Assembly: GCF_001752365.1 (NCBI RefSeq) | Contig: NZ_MEIY01000001.1 | Coordinates: 1,313,044 to 1,377,043 of the forward strand | DNA: 64,000 nt | From: Marinobacter sp. X15-166B | GTDB lineage: Bacteria; Pseudomonadota; Gammaproteobacteria; Pseudomonadales; Oleiphilaceae | Direction: 5' to 3' | Part shown: positions 46,260 to 55,518 of the stretch, piece by piece | How the letters are laid out: every line of letters starts with the position of its first letter | Position numbering within the stretch: position 1 is the first letter of the stretch | Notes under the pieces: generated by a model | Told to the model about the DNA's origin: nothing | The model's input: the letters and a program-made list of their open reading frames with translations, nothing else | Databases searched by the model: none | Program-made: the position numbers and the translations under genes

Positions 46260-46651
46260 AAAATAACTTGATTCCGCCGCGCTTCCCGTTCTTCTGGAAA
46301 TCTACAAAGAGCTGGCATAAGAGATGTTACCGGTACCAGTTTTTTTCACTTGGGTAAAGCAGCTGTAATCCCCCTACATGGACGCTCCCGGCTTGCCAAG
46401 TCTTCAACGAATATGACATTAGGCAAAGATTGCCCCCGTACATTCGGACTTTCTCTGTGGTTCACCCACTGTCCCTGATGGAATGTGCTGGCCGGTGCCC
46501 CAATCGTTTTTTCGCACTCATCGCACAGGGGGGGATTACGGGCTTTGCCGACCGCGGTCTAACCTGTTTTCCATCATCATTGATTACCAGAGCAATCGAC
46601 GAGCTATACCTCTATCAACATTTGGTTCTGTGCTCTCACTGGCCGAGTTGA
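46260..46651. other. Non-coding gap after higA
   Basis: About 390 bases. Small open frames exist but none has recognisable domains; I see nothing else I can support apart from possible further decay of the IS110 element to the right. Confidence 0.45.
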
Positions 46652-46890
46652 TTATGCTCCAGCGTAATCAGCTTGGAATTCGCTATCATGCGCCAACAAG
46701 GCCCACACAATCCGGGCATTTTTATTCGCCAGCGCTACCGTAGCCACGTTCTTATGGCGTCGTACATTCACCAATTTTGTTTGCCGTAAAATAATGCGGT
46801 AATGATCACCGCCGAATTCCTCTATCTCACCCCATACCAGCTTGTGGATATCTGACCAGCGCAGGCCTGTGGTGCAGGAATGCAGGAATG
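46652..46890 (-). pseudogene. Scar of a tyrosine recombinase and an IS110-type transposase
   Basis: In one minus-strand frame two unrelated fragments are fused. About 46765-46890 encodes FLHSCTTGLRWSDIHKLVW, the box-I arginine region (C-x-TGLR-SDI) of a tyrosine integrase. About 46652-46765 encodes VATVALANKNARIVWALLAHD and ends at a stop, like the C-terminal tail of IS110-family transposases. Neither is complete. The scar begins about 30 bases beyond the mnmE stop, at the edge of the conserved origin block. Confidence 0.65.
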
Positions 46891-46922
46891 TCGGCCGTGT
46901 TCTTGGCCAGTTTGGTAGCGAT

Positions 46923-48287
46923 TTACTTTCCGATGCAAAAACTGCTGAAAATCTTGCCCAGCAGATCATCCGGGGTCAGCGTCCCGGTGATTTCCCCCAG
47001 GGCATCCTGAGCGGCGCGCAGGTCTTCGGCCAGCAACTCGCCGGCACCATAGCCCTCCAACTGTGCGCGCCCCTGCCACACCGACGCCTGGGCGCGCTCC
47101 AGCGCATCCAGGTGGCGGCGACGGGCCAGAAAGCCGCCTTCGGTGGTGCTGGCAAAGCCCATGCACTGTTTCAGGTGATCGCGCAGCGCGTCCAGACCTG
47201 CGGCGGATTTGGCCGCCAGACGCAGCACCGGTCCCGACGCCGTGTTCGTCAGCCCCACCGGCTCCCCGGTCAGATCCACCTTGTTGCGCACCACGGTGAC
47301 CGGCGCGGACTCCGGCAGGTGGTCGATAAAATCGGGCCAGATGTCGTGGGGCTCGGTTTCCGCGGTGGTGGTGGCATCCACCATCAGCAAAATGCGGTCC
47401 GCCTGGCGGATTTCCTCCCAGGCCCGGGCAATGCCGATCTGCTCCACCGCATCGGGACTGTCCCGCAAGCCGGCAGTGTCGATGATGTGCAGGGGCATGC
47501 CATCGATATGAATGTGTTCCCGCAGTACGTCCCGGGTGGTGCCTTCAATGGGCGTTACGATGGCCGCTTCCCGACCCGCCAGGGCGTTGAGCAGACTGGA
47601 TTTGCCAGCGTTGGGACGGCCGGCAATCACCACTTTCATGCCGTCCCGCAGGATGGTGCCTTGTTGCGCCTCCGCCAGAATCAGCTGCAGATCCCGGGTG
47701 ATGCTGTCCAGATCCGCAGAGACCTTGCCGTCGGCGAGAAAATCAATCTCTTCTTCGGGGAAGTCGATGGCCGCTTCCACATAGATGCGCAATCGGGTCA
47801 ACGCGTCCACCAGGGCGTCGATGCGCCGGGAAAACTCTCCCTGCAGGGAACGCATGGCGCAGCGAGCGGCCTGTTCGGAACTGCTTTCGATCAAATCGGC
47901 AATGGCCTCGGCCTGGGTGAGGTCAAGTTTGTCGTTCAAAAAGGCGCGCTCCGAGAACTCCCCCGGCCGGGCCAGCCGCGCCCCCTGATTGCACACTTCG
48001 CGCAGCAGCATGTCCAGAATGACGGTGCCGCCGTGGCCCTGAAGTTCCAGCACGTCTTCGCCGGTGAACGAGTGGGGGTTGGGGAAAAACAAGCCAATAC
48101 CCTCGTCGATCAGCCCCCCTTCGCCGTCCCGAAAGGCGCCGTAATGGGCGTAGCGGGGTTGTGGGGCAAACCCGAGCATGGCGGTGGCAATGGCCAGTGC
48201 CCGGGGGCCGGACACGCGCACGATCCCGACACCGGCCTGACCCGGTGCGGTGGCAATGGCGGCAATGGTGTCGGTGCTCAGGTTCAT
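46923..48287 (-). CDS. mnmE: tRNA modification GTPase MnmE
   Basis: 454 residues, standard length. The N-terminal tetrahydrofolate-binding part begins [24 protein letters not shown], the G domain holds [12 protein letters not shown] (Walker A), [14 protein letters not shown] (switch II) and NKVD, and the protein ends in the invariant CIGK. With MnmG it makes the 5-carboxymethylaminomethyl group on wobble uridine 34 of certain tRNAs. Downstream of yidC in the ancestral rpmH-rnpA-yidD-yidC-mnmE order. Confidence 0.97.
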   Translation of the reverse strand: MNLSTDTIAAIATAPGQAGVGIVRVSGPRALAIATAMLGFAPQPRYAHYGAFRDGEGGLIDEGIGLFFPNPHSFTGEDVLELQGHGGTVILDMLLREVCNQGARLARPGEFSERAFLNDKLDLTQAEAIADLIESSSEQAARCAMRSLQGEFSRRIDALVDALTRLRIYVEAAIDFPEEEIDFLADGKVSADLDSITRDLQLILAEAQQGTILRDGMKVVIAGRPNAGKSSLLNALAGREAAIVTPIEGTTRDVLREHIHIDGMPLHIIDTAGLRDSPDAVEQIGIARAWEEIRQADRILLMVDATTTAETEPHDIWPDFIDHLPESAPVTVVRNKVDLTGEPVGLTNTASGPVLRLAAKSAAGLDALRDHLKQCMGFASTTEGGFLARRRHLDALERAQASVWQGRAQLEGYGAGELLAEDLRAAQDALGEITGTLTPDDLLGKIFSSFCIGK

Positions 48288-48321
48288 CTGCAGGGCTCCC
48301 GGGGCAGGTTGGCGGTATACA

Positions 48322-48348
48322 ACAAAGGCCCCGAGTCGGAGCCTTTGT
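48322..48348 (-). terminator. Hairpin between yidC and mnmE
   Basis: Nearly perfect 13-base arms ACAAAGGCCCCGA / TCGGAGCCTTTGT (one wobble on the minus strand) around a one-base centre, without a T-run. It may partly separate the two cistrons. Confidence 0.4.
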
Positions 48349-48372
48349 GGGGATTATTCAAACGCGCTCAGG

Positions 48373-50085
48373 TCAGCGGGTTTTGGTGGCCATTTCCGCT
48401 TCAATCTTGCGGGTAATGTACCACTGCTGGGCGATCGACAGAATGTTGTTGACCAGCCAGTAGAGTACCAGACCGGCAGGGAACCACAGGAAGAACACGG
48501 TAAACACCACCGGCATCAGTTTCATGATCTTGGCCTGCATCGGATCGGGCGGTGCCGGGTTCAGACTCATCTGGATGAACATGCTGGCGCCCATCAGAAT
48601 CGGCAGAATGAAGTAAGGGTCCATCACCGACAAGTCGTGAATCCACAACATGAACGGGGCGTGCCGCAGTTGCACACTTTCGAACAGCACCCAGTACAGG
48701 GAGATGAACACCGGCATCTGGACCAGAATCGGCAGGCAGCCGCCCAGCGGATTGATCTTCTCTTTTTTGTACAGCGCCATCATTTCCTGCGACATACGCT
48801 GGCGATCGTCCCCGTACAGCTCACGCAGCCGGGTCAGTTGCGGTGCCACGGCGCGCATCCGTCCCATGGACCGGTAGCTGGTGGCCGACAGATGGAAAAA
48901 CACCGCCTTGACCAGCACCGTCAACAGGATGATCGCCACCCCCCAGTTACCCACCAGTCCGTGGAACCATTCCAGAATGATGAACAGCGGCAGGGCGATG
49001 AAGAACAGGAAGCCAAAATCCACCGTGCGATCCAGATTGGGTGCCACCGCTTCGAGCCGGTCGATGATTTTCGGTCCGATGTATGCACGGGCACTGGCCT
49101 GCCCGGTTTCACCCGGCGCCACCACAGTGGCCGGGCTGACAAACCCCATCACCTGCAGGTTGCCACGCTGTGTGCTCTGGAACTGGTTGGCCTGGTTTTC
49201 CTCTGGTATCCATGCGGTGAGGAAGTAATGCTGCAAAAACGCCAACCAGCCGTTGGCGACGGTCTGGTTGATGGGTTTTTTGCTCAGGTCACCGAAATCG
49301 TATTTTTCGTAGGGTTTGTCCGGGGTGCTGACCACCAGTCCCAGGAACGCCTTGATACCCAGACTGTTCTGGGCGGTCGGATCCGGGGTCTGGTCGCGCA
49401 CGATTTTGCCCGTCAGATTGCCTTCCCAGACGCTGTCCGACTGGTTTTCAATCAGATAATCAAGTTTGATTTCGTAGCTGTTACGGGCCACACGGTAACG
49501 TTTGGTGACCTTGACGCCGGTGTCGCTGGTGAACACCAGATCGACCTGCAATTCGGATTCGCCGGCACCGAGCTCATAGCTGGATTCTGCTGACTGATAC
49601 ACCGGTGGGGGGCCGTTACGACGGCTGTCAAAGCCGTGTTTACCGATAAGACCACTTTCCAGCAGATAGGTGCGCTGGGCGTCGTTTTGCAACAATTTGA
49701 GCGGTTGTTCACTGCCCAGACGGTCGTCGTACGCCAGCAGGGAGGATTCCACCAGATTGCCGCCTACCGGGTCAATTTTGAGCTCCAGAACGTCCGTGCG
49801 CAGGGTAATCAGCTGACTGCTGACCGGCACGGAACGGCTTTCTGCGCTGAGGGTAGCGGGGTTGGTGCCTTCAGGGGTTATGAACTCTTCGTCACTGGCA
49901 GCAGCGGTTTGCCGGGCGGTGGATGATTGCTCACCGGCCTGCTCGAAACCCGCTGAGGACGCATTGGAATGCTGGGTGGCCACCGGCGTTACCTGTGGCT
50001 GGTGATAATCTTCATTCCAGGCAAGAACCATCAGATAGCTGACAATGGCCAGGCCGGCAAATAGTACAATGCGTTGAATATCCAT
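48373..50085 (-). CDS. yidC: membrane protein insertase YidC
   Basis: 570 residues. N-terminal anchor (IVLFAGLAIVSYLMVLAWNED), a large periplasmic domain (about residues 50-345), and a C-terminal insertase core with five helices including GVAIILLTVLVKAVFFHLS and GGCLPILVQMPVFISLYWVL; the hydrophilic-groove arginine is in ATSYRSMGRMR. Inserts membrane proteins alone or with SecYEG. Downstream of yidD by 5 bases. Confidence 0.97.
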   Translation of the reverse strand: MDIQRIVLFAGLAIVSYLMVLAWNEDYHQPQVTPVATQHSNASSAGFEQAGEQSSTARQTAAASDEEFITPEGTNPATLSAESRSVPVSSQLITLRTDVLELKIDPVGGNLVESSLLAYDDRLGSEQPLKLLQNDAQRTYLLESGLIGKHGFDSRRNGPPPVYQSAESSYELGAGESELQVDLVFTSDTGVKVTKRYRVARNSYEIKLDYLIENQSDSVWEGNLTGKIVRDQTPDPTAQNSLGIKAFLGLVVSTPDKPYEKYDFGDLSKKPINQTVANGWLAFLQHYFLTAWIPEENQANQFQSTQRGNLQVMGFVSPATVVAPGETGQASARAYIGPKIIDRLEAVAPNLDRTVDFGFLFFIALPLFIILEWFHGLVGNWGVAIILLTVLVKAVFFHLSATSYRSMGRMRAVAPQLTRLRELYGDDRQRMSQEMMALYKKEKINPLGGCLPILVQMPVFISLYWVLFESVQLRHAPFMLWIHDLSVMDPYFILPILMGASMFIQMSLNPAPPDPMQAKIMKLMPVVFTVFFLWFPAGLVLYWLVNNILSIAQQWYITRKIEAEMATKTR

Positions 50086-50089
50086 AAAC

Positions 50090-50335
50090 CTACTGTGTCG
50101 TCTGTGTGTCTTTGGGTGGAGTTATATCAGGTACCGGATCATACCCGCCTTGTGCCCATGGATGACAGCGCAGAAGCCTTTTACTGGTAAAAAACAGCCC
50201 CTTGCAGGCACCGTGACGTTCGATCGCCTCAATTGCGTAAGCAGAACAGGTTGGGTGATGACGACAGTGGCTGGCCATCATGGGGCTGATAGCGTACTGG
50301 TAAAAACGGATGGGTAGAAGCAGAGTTCTGCGCAT
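50090..50335 (-). CDS. yidD: membrane protein insertion efficiency factor YidD
   Basis: 81 residues with the conserved [41 protein letters not shown] cysteine pattern (CRHHPTCS) and an amphipathic N-terminus. Helps YidC. It starts at the base where rnpA ends (stop/start overlap). Confidence 0.93.
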   Translation of the reverse strand: MRRTLLLPIRFYQYAISPMMASHCRHHPTCSAYAIEAIERHGACKGLFFTSKRLLRCHPWAQGGYDPVPDITPPKDTQTTQ

Positions 50336-50745
50336 TAACCCGAGCCTTTACTGAGACCAACTGTGTCTGGATGCGCTGGTGCAGTGGGGAGAGACCGGGC
50401 CTTGCGGACTAACCGCTGCCACAACTCGTTGAGAATTGTGTGAAGTTCCGGATTGTCCACCGCTGCCAACCCCTGGCGTCCCAATACCACGATGTCCAGG
50501 GACGGCAAGGCTGGTTGCAGGCGAAACGTTTCCCGGACCACGCGTTTGACCCGGTTACGTTGCACCGCCAGTTTCAGGTGCTTTTTCGAGAACACCAAGC
50601 CGATTCTGGCGTGTCCCAGGGCATTGGGCGTCGCCAGGATCAAAAAGTGCTTGTGTGGCACCCGAACCTGAACGTTACTGAAGACTTCGCTGTAATCCCG
50701 CGGTTTCAGCAACCTGGCGGTCTTTGGAAAGCCCGAAGCCTTCAT
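50335..50745 (-). CDS. rnpA: ribonuclease P protein component
   Basis: 136 residues with the RNA-binding [13 protein letters not shown] signature in the middle and an alpha-beta fold around [15 protein letters not shown]. Binds RnpB RNA to mature tRNA 5-prime ends. Follows rpmH by 16 bases. The C-terminal 20 residues (after SLPTAP) are a non-conserved extension. Confidence 0.95.
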   Translation of the reverse strand: MKASGFPKTARLLKPRDYSEVFSNVQVRVPHKHFLILATPNALGHARIGLVFSKKHLKLAVQRNRVKRVVRETFRLQPALPSLDIVVLGRQGLAAVDNPELHTILNELWQRLVRKARSLPTAPAHPDTVGLSKGSG

Positions 50746-50761
50746 TGCTGCAGGTTAAATA

Positions 50762-50896
50762 TTAAGCAGACAGACGCACACGGCCTTTGGCACGACGACG
50801 GGCAAGGATCTTACGACCGTTTGCAGTAGCCATACGGGCACGGAAGCCATGGTTGCGCTTACGCTTCAGATTACTGGGTTGAAACGTTCTTTTCAT
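50762..50896 (-). CDS. rpmH: 50S ribosomal protein L34
   Basis: A 44-residue basic protein, [18 protein letters not shown]... ending [10 protein letters not shown], an invariant L34. First gene of the leftward rpmH-rnpA-yidD-yidC-mnmE cluster; the ATG at 50896 is preceded by GGGGG-type purines. Confidence 0.97.
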   Translation of the reverse strand: MKRTFQPSNLKRKRNHGFRARMATANGRKILARRRAKGRVRLSA

Positions 50897-51555
50897 TGGG
50901 GGTTCTCACATTACGAATGATGGAAATTCAGTTGCTGGCTGTAAATTGAACAGTCGGAACAGGTGCGGCATTTTATGCAATGTGGGCGTGCATTTCAATG
51001 GCTGGTTTTCGACAGCCCAAAATCCGTCCGCCGAAGGGTGGTGGCGAAGCGGTTAATATTAGTAGTTAGTTCTTTTTTTTAATTCTTTTAAAGATCTATT
51101 ATTACTGTTATTAGGCCTGGTGATTTCTGTGGGTAAGGTTATTAATCTCATACCAAACAGCAAGTTACACTAATGACAACCGCGTTGAGCGATGGGGATA
51201 GGCGCTGTGGATAACGCCAAAACGAATTGGGGATAACTTTCCAGTCTGGCTCGAACCGGACTTATCCAGAGACGGTGAAAAAGTTAACCACAGGCCTGAT
51301 GAGGTGTTGCTCACACCCCGATGTGTGTAACTCTAAAGCGCGATTTTCTGTACACAAGGGTGTTTGTAAGGTTGTAACTATCTGATATTTAAGGGTAAAG
51401 ATATTCACAGGGTGTGGGTTGTTTTATTCCTGCCCTTTAATTGGGTGCGTTGGCAGGGTAGAATCCGGCTTCAATGAATACTTTCTGTCGTGGACACCCG
51501 CTGTGTGGCTCAGCAGGGTCCCGACCGTGGTTTACCGTGTTGGAGGCAGACTGCC
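50897..51555. other. Chromosomal origin of replication (oriC) region
   Basis: Non-coding gap between rpmH and dnaA. A perfect DnaA box TGTGGATAA (inverted TTATCCACA) lies at 51206-51214, with near-boxes TGGGGATAA at 51228-51236, TTATCCAGA at 51262-51270, TTAACCACA at 51284-51292 and ATATTCACA at 51401-51409. A strongly AT-rich segment (about 51069-51115) to the left fits a DNA-unwinding element. The position between the ribosomal L34 and dnaA genes is the classical oriC location in this group. The rpmH and dnaA promoters must also lie here. Confidence 0.85.
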
Positions 51556-53007
51556 TTGTCGCAGACTATTTGGCATCAATGCCTGGAGGTATTACGGGAT
51601 GAATTTCCCGCTCAGCAATTCAATACCTGGCTGAGACCGTTACAGAGTGATCTTCGTGAAGGGCAGCTGATGTTGTTCGCCCCCAACCGCTTTGTGATGG
51701 ATTGGGTTAACGAAAAATACCTGGACCGGATCAAAGAAGTGCTCAAGGATCTGGAAGGGGGGCAGGCCCCGAAAGTGGGGATGAAGGTGGGTTCGGCGCC
51801 CAAGCAGGAGCAACCGGTGGAGCCTTCCGCGGCCGCGACGCCCCCACCCGGATCCTTTCAGGAAGACGTCGGGACGGTGACCGAAGAAGAGCAAGGGGTG
51901 GCGGCTTCGGCCAGGGACGCCCGTGCCCGTAACAGAGGGGAAACCGGCGGTCGGCCGCGGGTGCAGGTGGAAGGTGACATCAAGCATCAGAGTTTTCTGA
52001 ATGAAGGCTTCACCTTCGATACCTTTGTGGAAGGCAAGTCCAACCAACTGGCCCGCGCGGCCTCCATGCAAGTGGCGGAGAATCCGGGAGGCGCCTATAA
52101 CCCTTTGTTCCTGTATGGCGGCGTTGGGCTGGGTAAAACCCATTTGATGCACGCCATTGGCAACGACATTGTACGACGGAATCCCCGTGCCAAAGTGGCC
52201 TATCTGCGCTCGGAACGGTTTGTCGCGGATATGGTCAAGGCGTTGCAATTGAACGCGATCAACGAATTCAAACGCTATTACCGCTCGGTGGACGCGTTGC
52301 TGATCGATGACATTCAGTTTTTTGCGCGCAAAGAGCGTTCCCAGGAAGAATTTTTTCACACCTTCAATGCCCTGCTCGAGGGGGGCCAGCAGGTGATTGT
52401 TACCTGTGACCGTTTCCCCAAGGAAATCGTCGACATGGAAGAGCGGCTCAAGTCCCGGTTCGGTTGGGGGCTGACCGTGATGGTGGAACCGCCCGAGCTG
52501 GAAACCCGGGTGGCCATACTGATGAAAAAGGCGGAGCAATCCAACGTCAGACTGAGCAGCGAAGCGGCCTTTTTCATTGCCCAGAAAATCCGCTCTAACG
52601 TCCGAGAGCTGGAGGGAGCGCTCCGACTGGTGATAGCGAATGCTCACTTCACCGGGTCGGAGATTACGCCGCCGTTCATTCGCGAAAGCCTTAAGGATTT
52701 ACTGGCGTTGCATGAGAAACAGGTCAGTATTGACAACATTCAGCGCACGGTGGCCGAGTATTACAAGATCAAGGTTGCGGATTTACTGTCGAAACGCCGC
52801 ACCCGGGTGGTGACCCGTCCGCGGCAGATTGCCATGTCCTTGTCCAAAGAGCTGACCAATCACAGTCTGCCGGAAATCGGCGATGCCTTTGGCGGGCGTG
52901 ACCACACCACGGTGTTGCACGCCTGTAAAAAAGTCGTTGAATTGCAGGAAACGGATGCAACCATCCGTGAGGATTACCAGAACTTTATGCGTCTGCTGAC
53001 CAGTTAA
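51556..53007 (+). CDS. dnaA: chromosomal replication initiator DnaA
   Basis: About 483 residues. Domain I starts [24 protein letters not shown]; a variable linker spans ~residues 80-150; the AAA+ domain has [13 protein letters not shown] (Walker A) and [11 protein letters not shown] (Walker B). The C-terminal DNA-binding signature [14 protein letters not shown] is intact. The frame extends to a GTG/ATG at 51490, but homology begins at a TTG at 51556, which has GGAGG 9 bases upstream; TTG is therefore chosen. Binds the boxes upstream and opens oriC. Confidence 0.95.
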   Translation: MSQTIWHQCLEVLRDEFPAQQFNTWLRPLQSDLREGQLMLFAPNRFVMDWVNEKYLDRIKEVLKDLEGGQAPKVGMKVGSAPKQEQPVEPSAAATPPPGSFQEDVGTVTEEEQGVAASARDARARNRGETGGRPRVQVEGDIKHQSFLNEGFTFDTFVEGKSNQLARAASMQVAENPGGAYNPLFLYGGVGLGKTHLMHAIGNDIVRRNPRAKVAYLRSERFVADMVKALQLNAINEFKRYYRSVDALLIDDIQFFARKERSQEEFFHTFNALLEGGQQVIVTCDRFPKEIVDMEERLKSRFGWGLTVMVEPPELETRVAILMKKAEQSNVRLSSEAAFFIAQKIRSNVRELEGALRLVIANAHFTGSEITPPFIRESLKDLLALHEKQVSIDNIQRTVAEYYKIKVADLLSKRRTRVVTRPRQIAMSLSKELTNHSLPEIGDAFGGRDHTTVLHACKKVVELQETDATIREDYQNFMRLLTS

Positions 53008-53070
53008 ACCGATGGGTTGGGCAAGGTCGCGAAAACAGACTTCATTCATTGATAACAAGTTGTGAGTGCC

Positions 53071-54174
53071 ATGAAACTGACAATCAGCCGAGAGTCTCTG
53101 CTTACCCCGCTGCAGTCGATCGCCGGGGTGGTGGAGCGTAAACAGACCATGCCGGTGCTGTCCAACGTGTTGTTGGTGGCCGAAGACAACACGCTGACAC
53201 TGACCGGCACCAACATGGAAGTAGAACTGGTGGCTCGGGTGGTACCGGTGCATGTCGACCAGCCCGGACGCATCACCGTGCCAGCACGCAAATTGGTGGA
53301 TATCTGCCGCGCCCTCAACGAGGATTCGTCCATCGACCTGGTGCTCGAAGGGGATCGTTTGCACATCCGCAGCGGTGCCAGTCATTTCACCTTGTCGACC
53401 CTGCCCGCGGAGCATTTCCCCAATGTGGAAGACGAACCGGAAAGCTTCCGCCTGGAATTGCCGCAACGGGAACTGCAGCGCATGCTGGATGCGACGGCGT
53501 TCGCCATGGCGCAGCAGGATGTGCGCTATTACCTGAACGGGCTGTTGCTGGAGGTGGATCAGAATCACGTGCGCACAGTGGCCACCGACGGTCACCGGCT
53601 GGCCATGGCCTATATGGAGGTGCCCATGGGCTGTCCGGAAGTGCGACAGGTGATTGTCCCCCGCAAGGGGGTGCTGGAGCTGGCGCGACTGCTGGACAAT
53701 GTGGAAACGCCGGTGACGCTGGTGATTGGTGACAACCACTTGCGGGCCACGGTGGGCGCGTACACCTTCACCTCCAAGCTGATTGAAGGCAAGTTTCCCG
53801 ACTATAATCGGGTGATTCCCCGGGGCGGCGACAAGGTGGTGCTGGCCGATCGCACCACCCTGAGAAACACCCTGCAACGGGCCGGCATCCTGTCCCATGA
53901 AAACATTCGTGGGGTGCGTCTCAACCTGACGCCGAACCAGCTGCAGGTGTTTGCCAACAACCCCGACCAGGAGCAGGCCGAGGACACTCTGGCGGTGGAG
54001 TATCAGGGCGAAGCGCTGCAAATCGGTTTTAACGTGGGCTATCTGGTCGACGTGATGAATGCACTGGAGGAAGATCAGGTCAAACTGACCCTGGCGAACC
54101 CCAACAGCAGTGCGCTGATCGAGGCGCAAAACGATAACCGCTGCCTGTATGTGGTCATGCCCATGCGGTTGTAG
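53071..54174 (+). CDS. dnaN: DNA polymerase III beta sliding clamp
   Basis: 367 residues, the standard size. Three similar domains; starts MKLTISRESLLTPLQSI as in other clamps; ends YVVMPMRL. A GTG at 53062 is in frame upstream. Encircles DNA and tethers polymerases. Second gene of dnaA-dnaN; followed not by recF but by an ABC1-type gene. Confidence 0.97.
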   Translation: MKLTISRESLLTPLQSIAGVVERKQTMPVLSNVLLVAEDNTLTLTGTNMEVELVARVVPVHVDQPGRITVPARKLVDICRALNEDSSIDLVLEGDRLHIRSGASHFTLSTLPAEHFPNVEDEPESFRLELPQRELQRMLDATAFAMAQQDVRYYLNGLLLEVDQNHVRTVATDGHRLAMAYMEVPMGCPEVRQVIVPRKGVLELARLLDNVETPVTLVIGDNHLRATVGAYTFTSKLIEGKFPDYNRVIPRGGDKVVLADRTTLRNTLQRAGILSHENIRGVRLNLTPNQLQVFANNPDQEQAEDTLAVEYQGEALQIGFNVGYLVDVMNALEEDQVKLTLANPNSSALIEAQNDNRCLYVVMPMRL

Positions 54175-54198
54175 GCGGCGCCCGCTAACAGGACGGTG

Positions 54199-55477
54199 GT
54201 GATCATGGTGGCAGTGACCCGGGGAATCAAAGGCGCGTTCAGAATCGGTCAGACCTTATCGGTGCTGGGGCGCACCGGGATCAACTGGGTCCGGGGGGAG
54301 CGGCCACCAGCCCCCCGGTTGTTGCGACAGACATTCGAATCCCTGGGGGCCACCTACATTAAACTGGGGCAGTTCATCGCCAGTTCCCCGACCTTTTTTC
54401 CCCAAGGAATACGTCGACGAGTTTCAGAATTGCCTCGACCAGACCCCTCACCTGCCCTTTCGGGTGATCCGTAACGTGATTGCCGCCGAGCTGGGGCGTC
54501 CGGTGCATGAAGTATTCGCGCACATCGACCCGGTGGCCCTCGCCTCGGCGTCGATTGCACAGGTGCACGCCGCCCGCCTGGTGACCGGCGAGGATGTGGT
54601 CATCAAGGTGCAAAAGCCCGGGGTGGAAAACCTCCTGCAAACGGATCTGAGTTTTCTGTACCTGTCTTCCCGTTTGGTGGAGGCGCTGGCACCGCGCCTG
54701 TCCTGGACCTCCCTGTCGGGGATTGTGGAAGAAATTCAACGCACCATGATGGAAGAGTGCGATTTCATCAAAGAAGCGAAGAATCTTCAGGTGTTCCGCG
54801 AGTTTCTGCACGCCACCCACAATACCGACGCCACGGTGCCCAAAGTCTACGAGCACGCCAGCAGCCGGCGCATGCTGACCATGGAACGGTTTTATGGGGT
54901 GCCGCTGACCGATCTTGCCAGTATCCGTCAAGTGACCGATGACCCGGAGCGCACGCTGATCACCGCGATGAACACCTGGTTTGCCAGCCTGACCCGGTGT
55001 GAGTTTTTTCACGCCGACGTGCACGCCGGGAATCTGATGGTGTTGCAGGACGGTCGTGTGGGGTTCATTGATTTCGGTATAGTCGGGCGCATTGCCGCCG
55101 ATACCTGGGAAGGGGTGTCCGACTTCATCGCCACGGTGATGGTGGGGGATTTCGATGGCATGGCGCGGGCCATGGTACGTATCGGGGTGACGCGGGAGCA
55201 GGTGAACACCGGGTTACTGGCCAGCGACCTGCGCCAGCTGTATGAACGGATGGACAGTATGGTGGCGGGGCCAGGACGCTACGGGGCAGACCAGACCGAC
55301 GAGGAGGTCAACAACATCCTGCAGGAAATCGTTAAAATTGGTGAATGCCACGGGCTGCACTTCCCGCGGGAGTTTGCCCTGTTGTTGAAACAGTTTTTGT
55401 ATTTTGATCGTTATGTCCATATTCTGGCCCCCGAAATGGACGTGTTTCTGGACGATCGCCTGAGTCTGCTGCAGTAA
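54199..55477 (+). pseudogene. ABC1/UbiB-type atypical kinase, frameshifted
   Basis: Two frames together make a complete ~425-residue ABC1 kinase. Frame 1 ends the N-terminal KxGQ region ([21 protein letters not shown]). Frame 2 resumes after a T-run with EYVDEFQN and continues through ASASIAQVHAA, VVIKVQKPG, FHADVHAGNLM and FIDFGIVG. The break fits one extra T in the run 54394-54399 (six instead of five). Members support quinone synthesis or lipid homeostasis. Insertion between dnaN and recF is uncommon. Pseudogene or sequencing error cannot be told; a single error would restore the frame. The start codon (GTG 54199, or ATG 54205) is uncertain. Confidence 0.78.
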
Positions 55478-55518
55478 ATGGCCGCAACCCCCTCTTTTGG
55501 CGGAGCACCTGCTTTTCT

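Noticed and set aside
46430..46743. Small plus-strand frames beside the IS110 scar
   Set aside because: Translations show no domain and overlap the recognisable remnant on the opposite strand.
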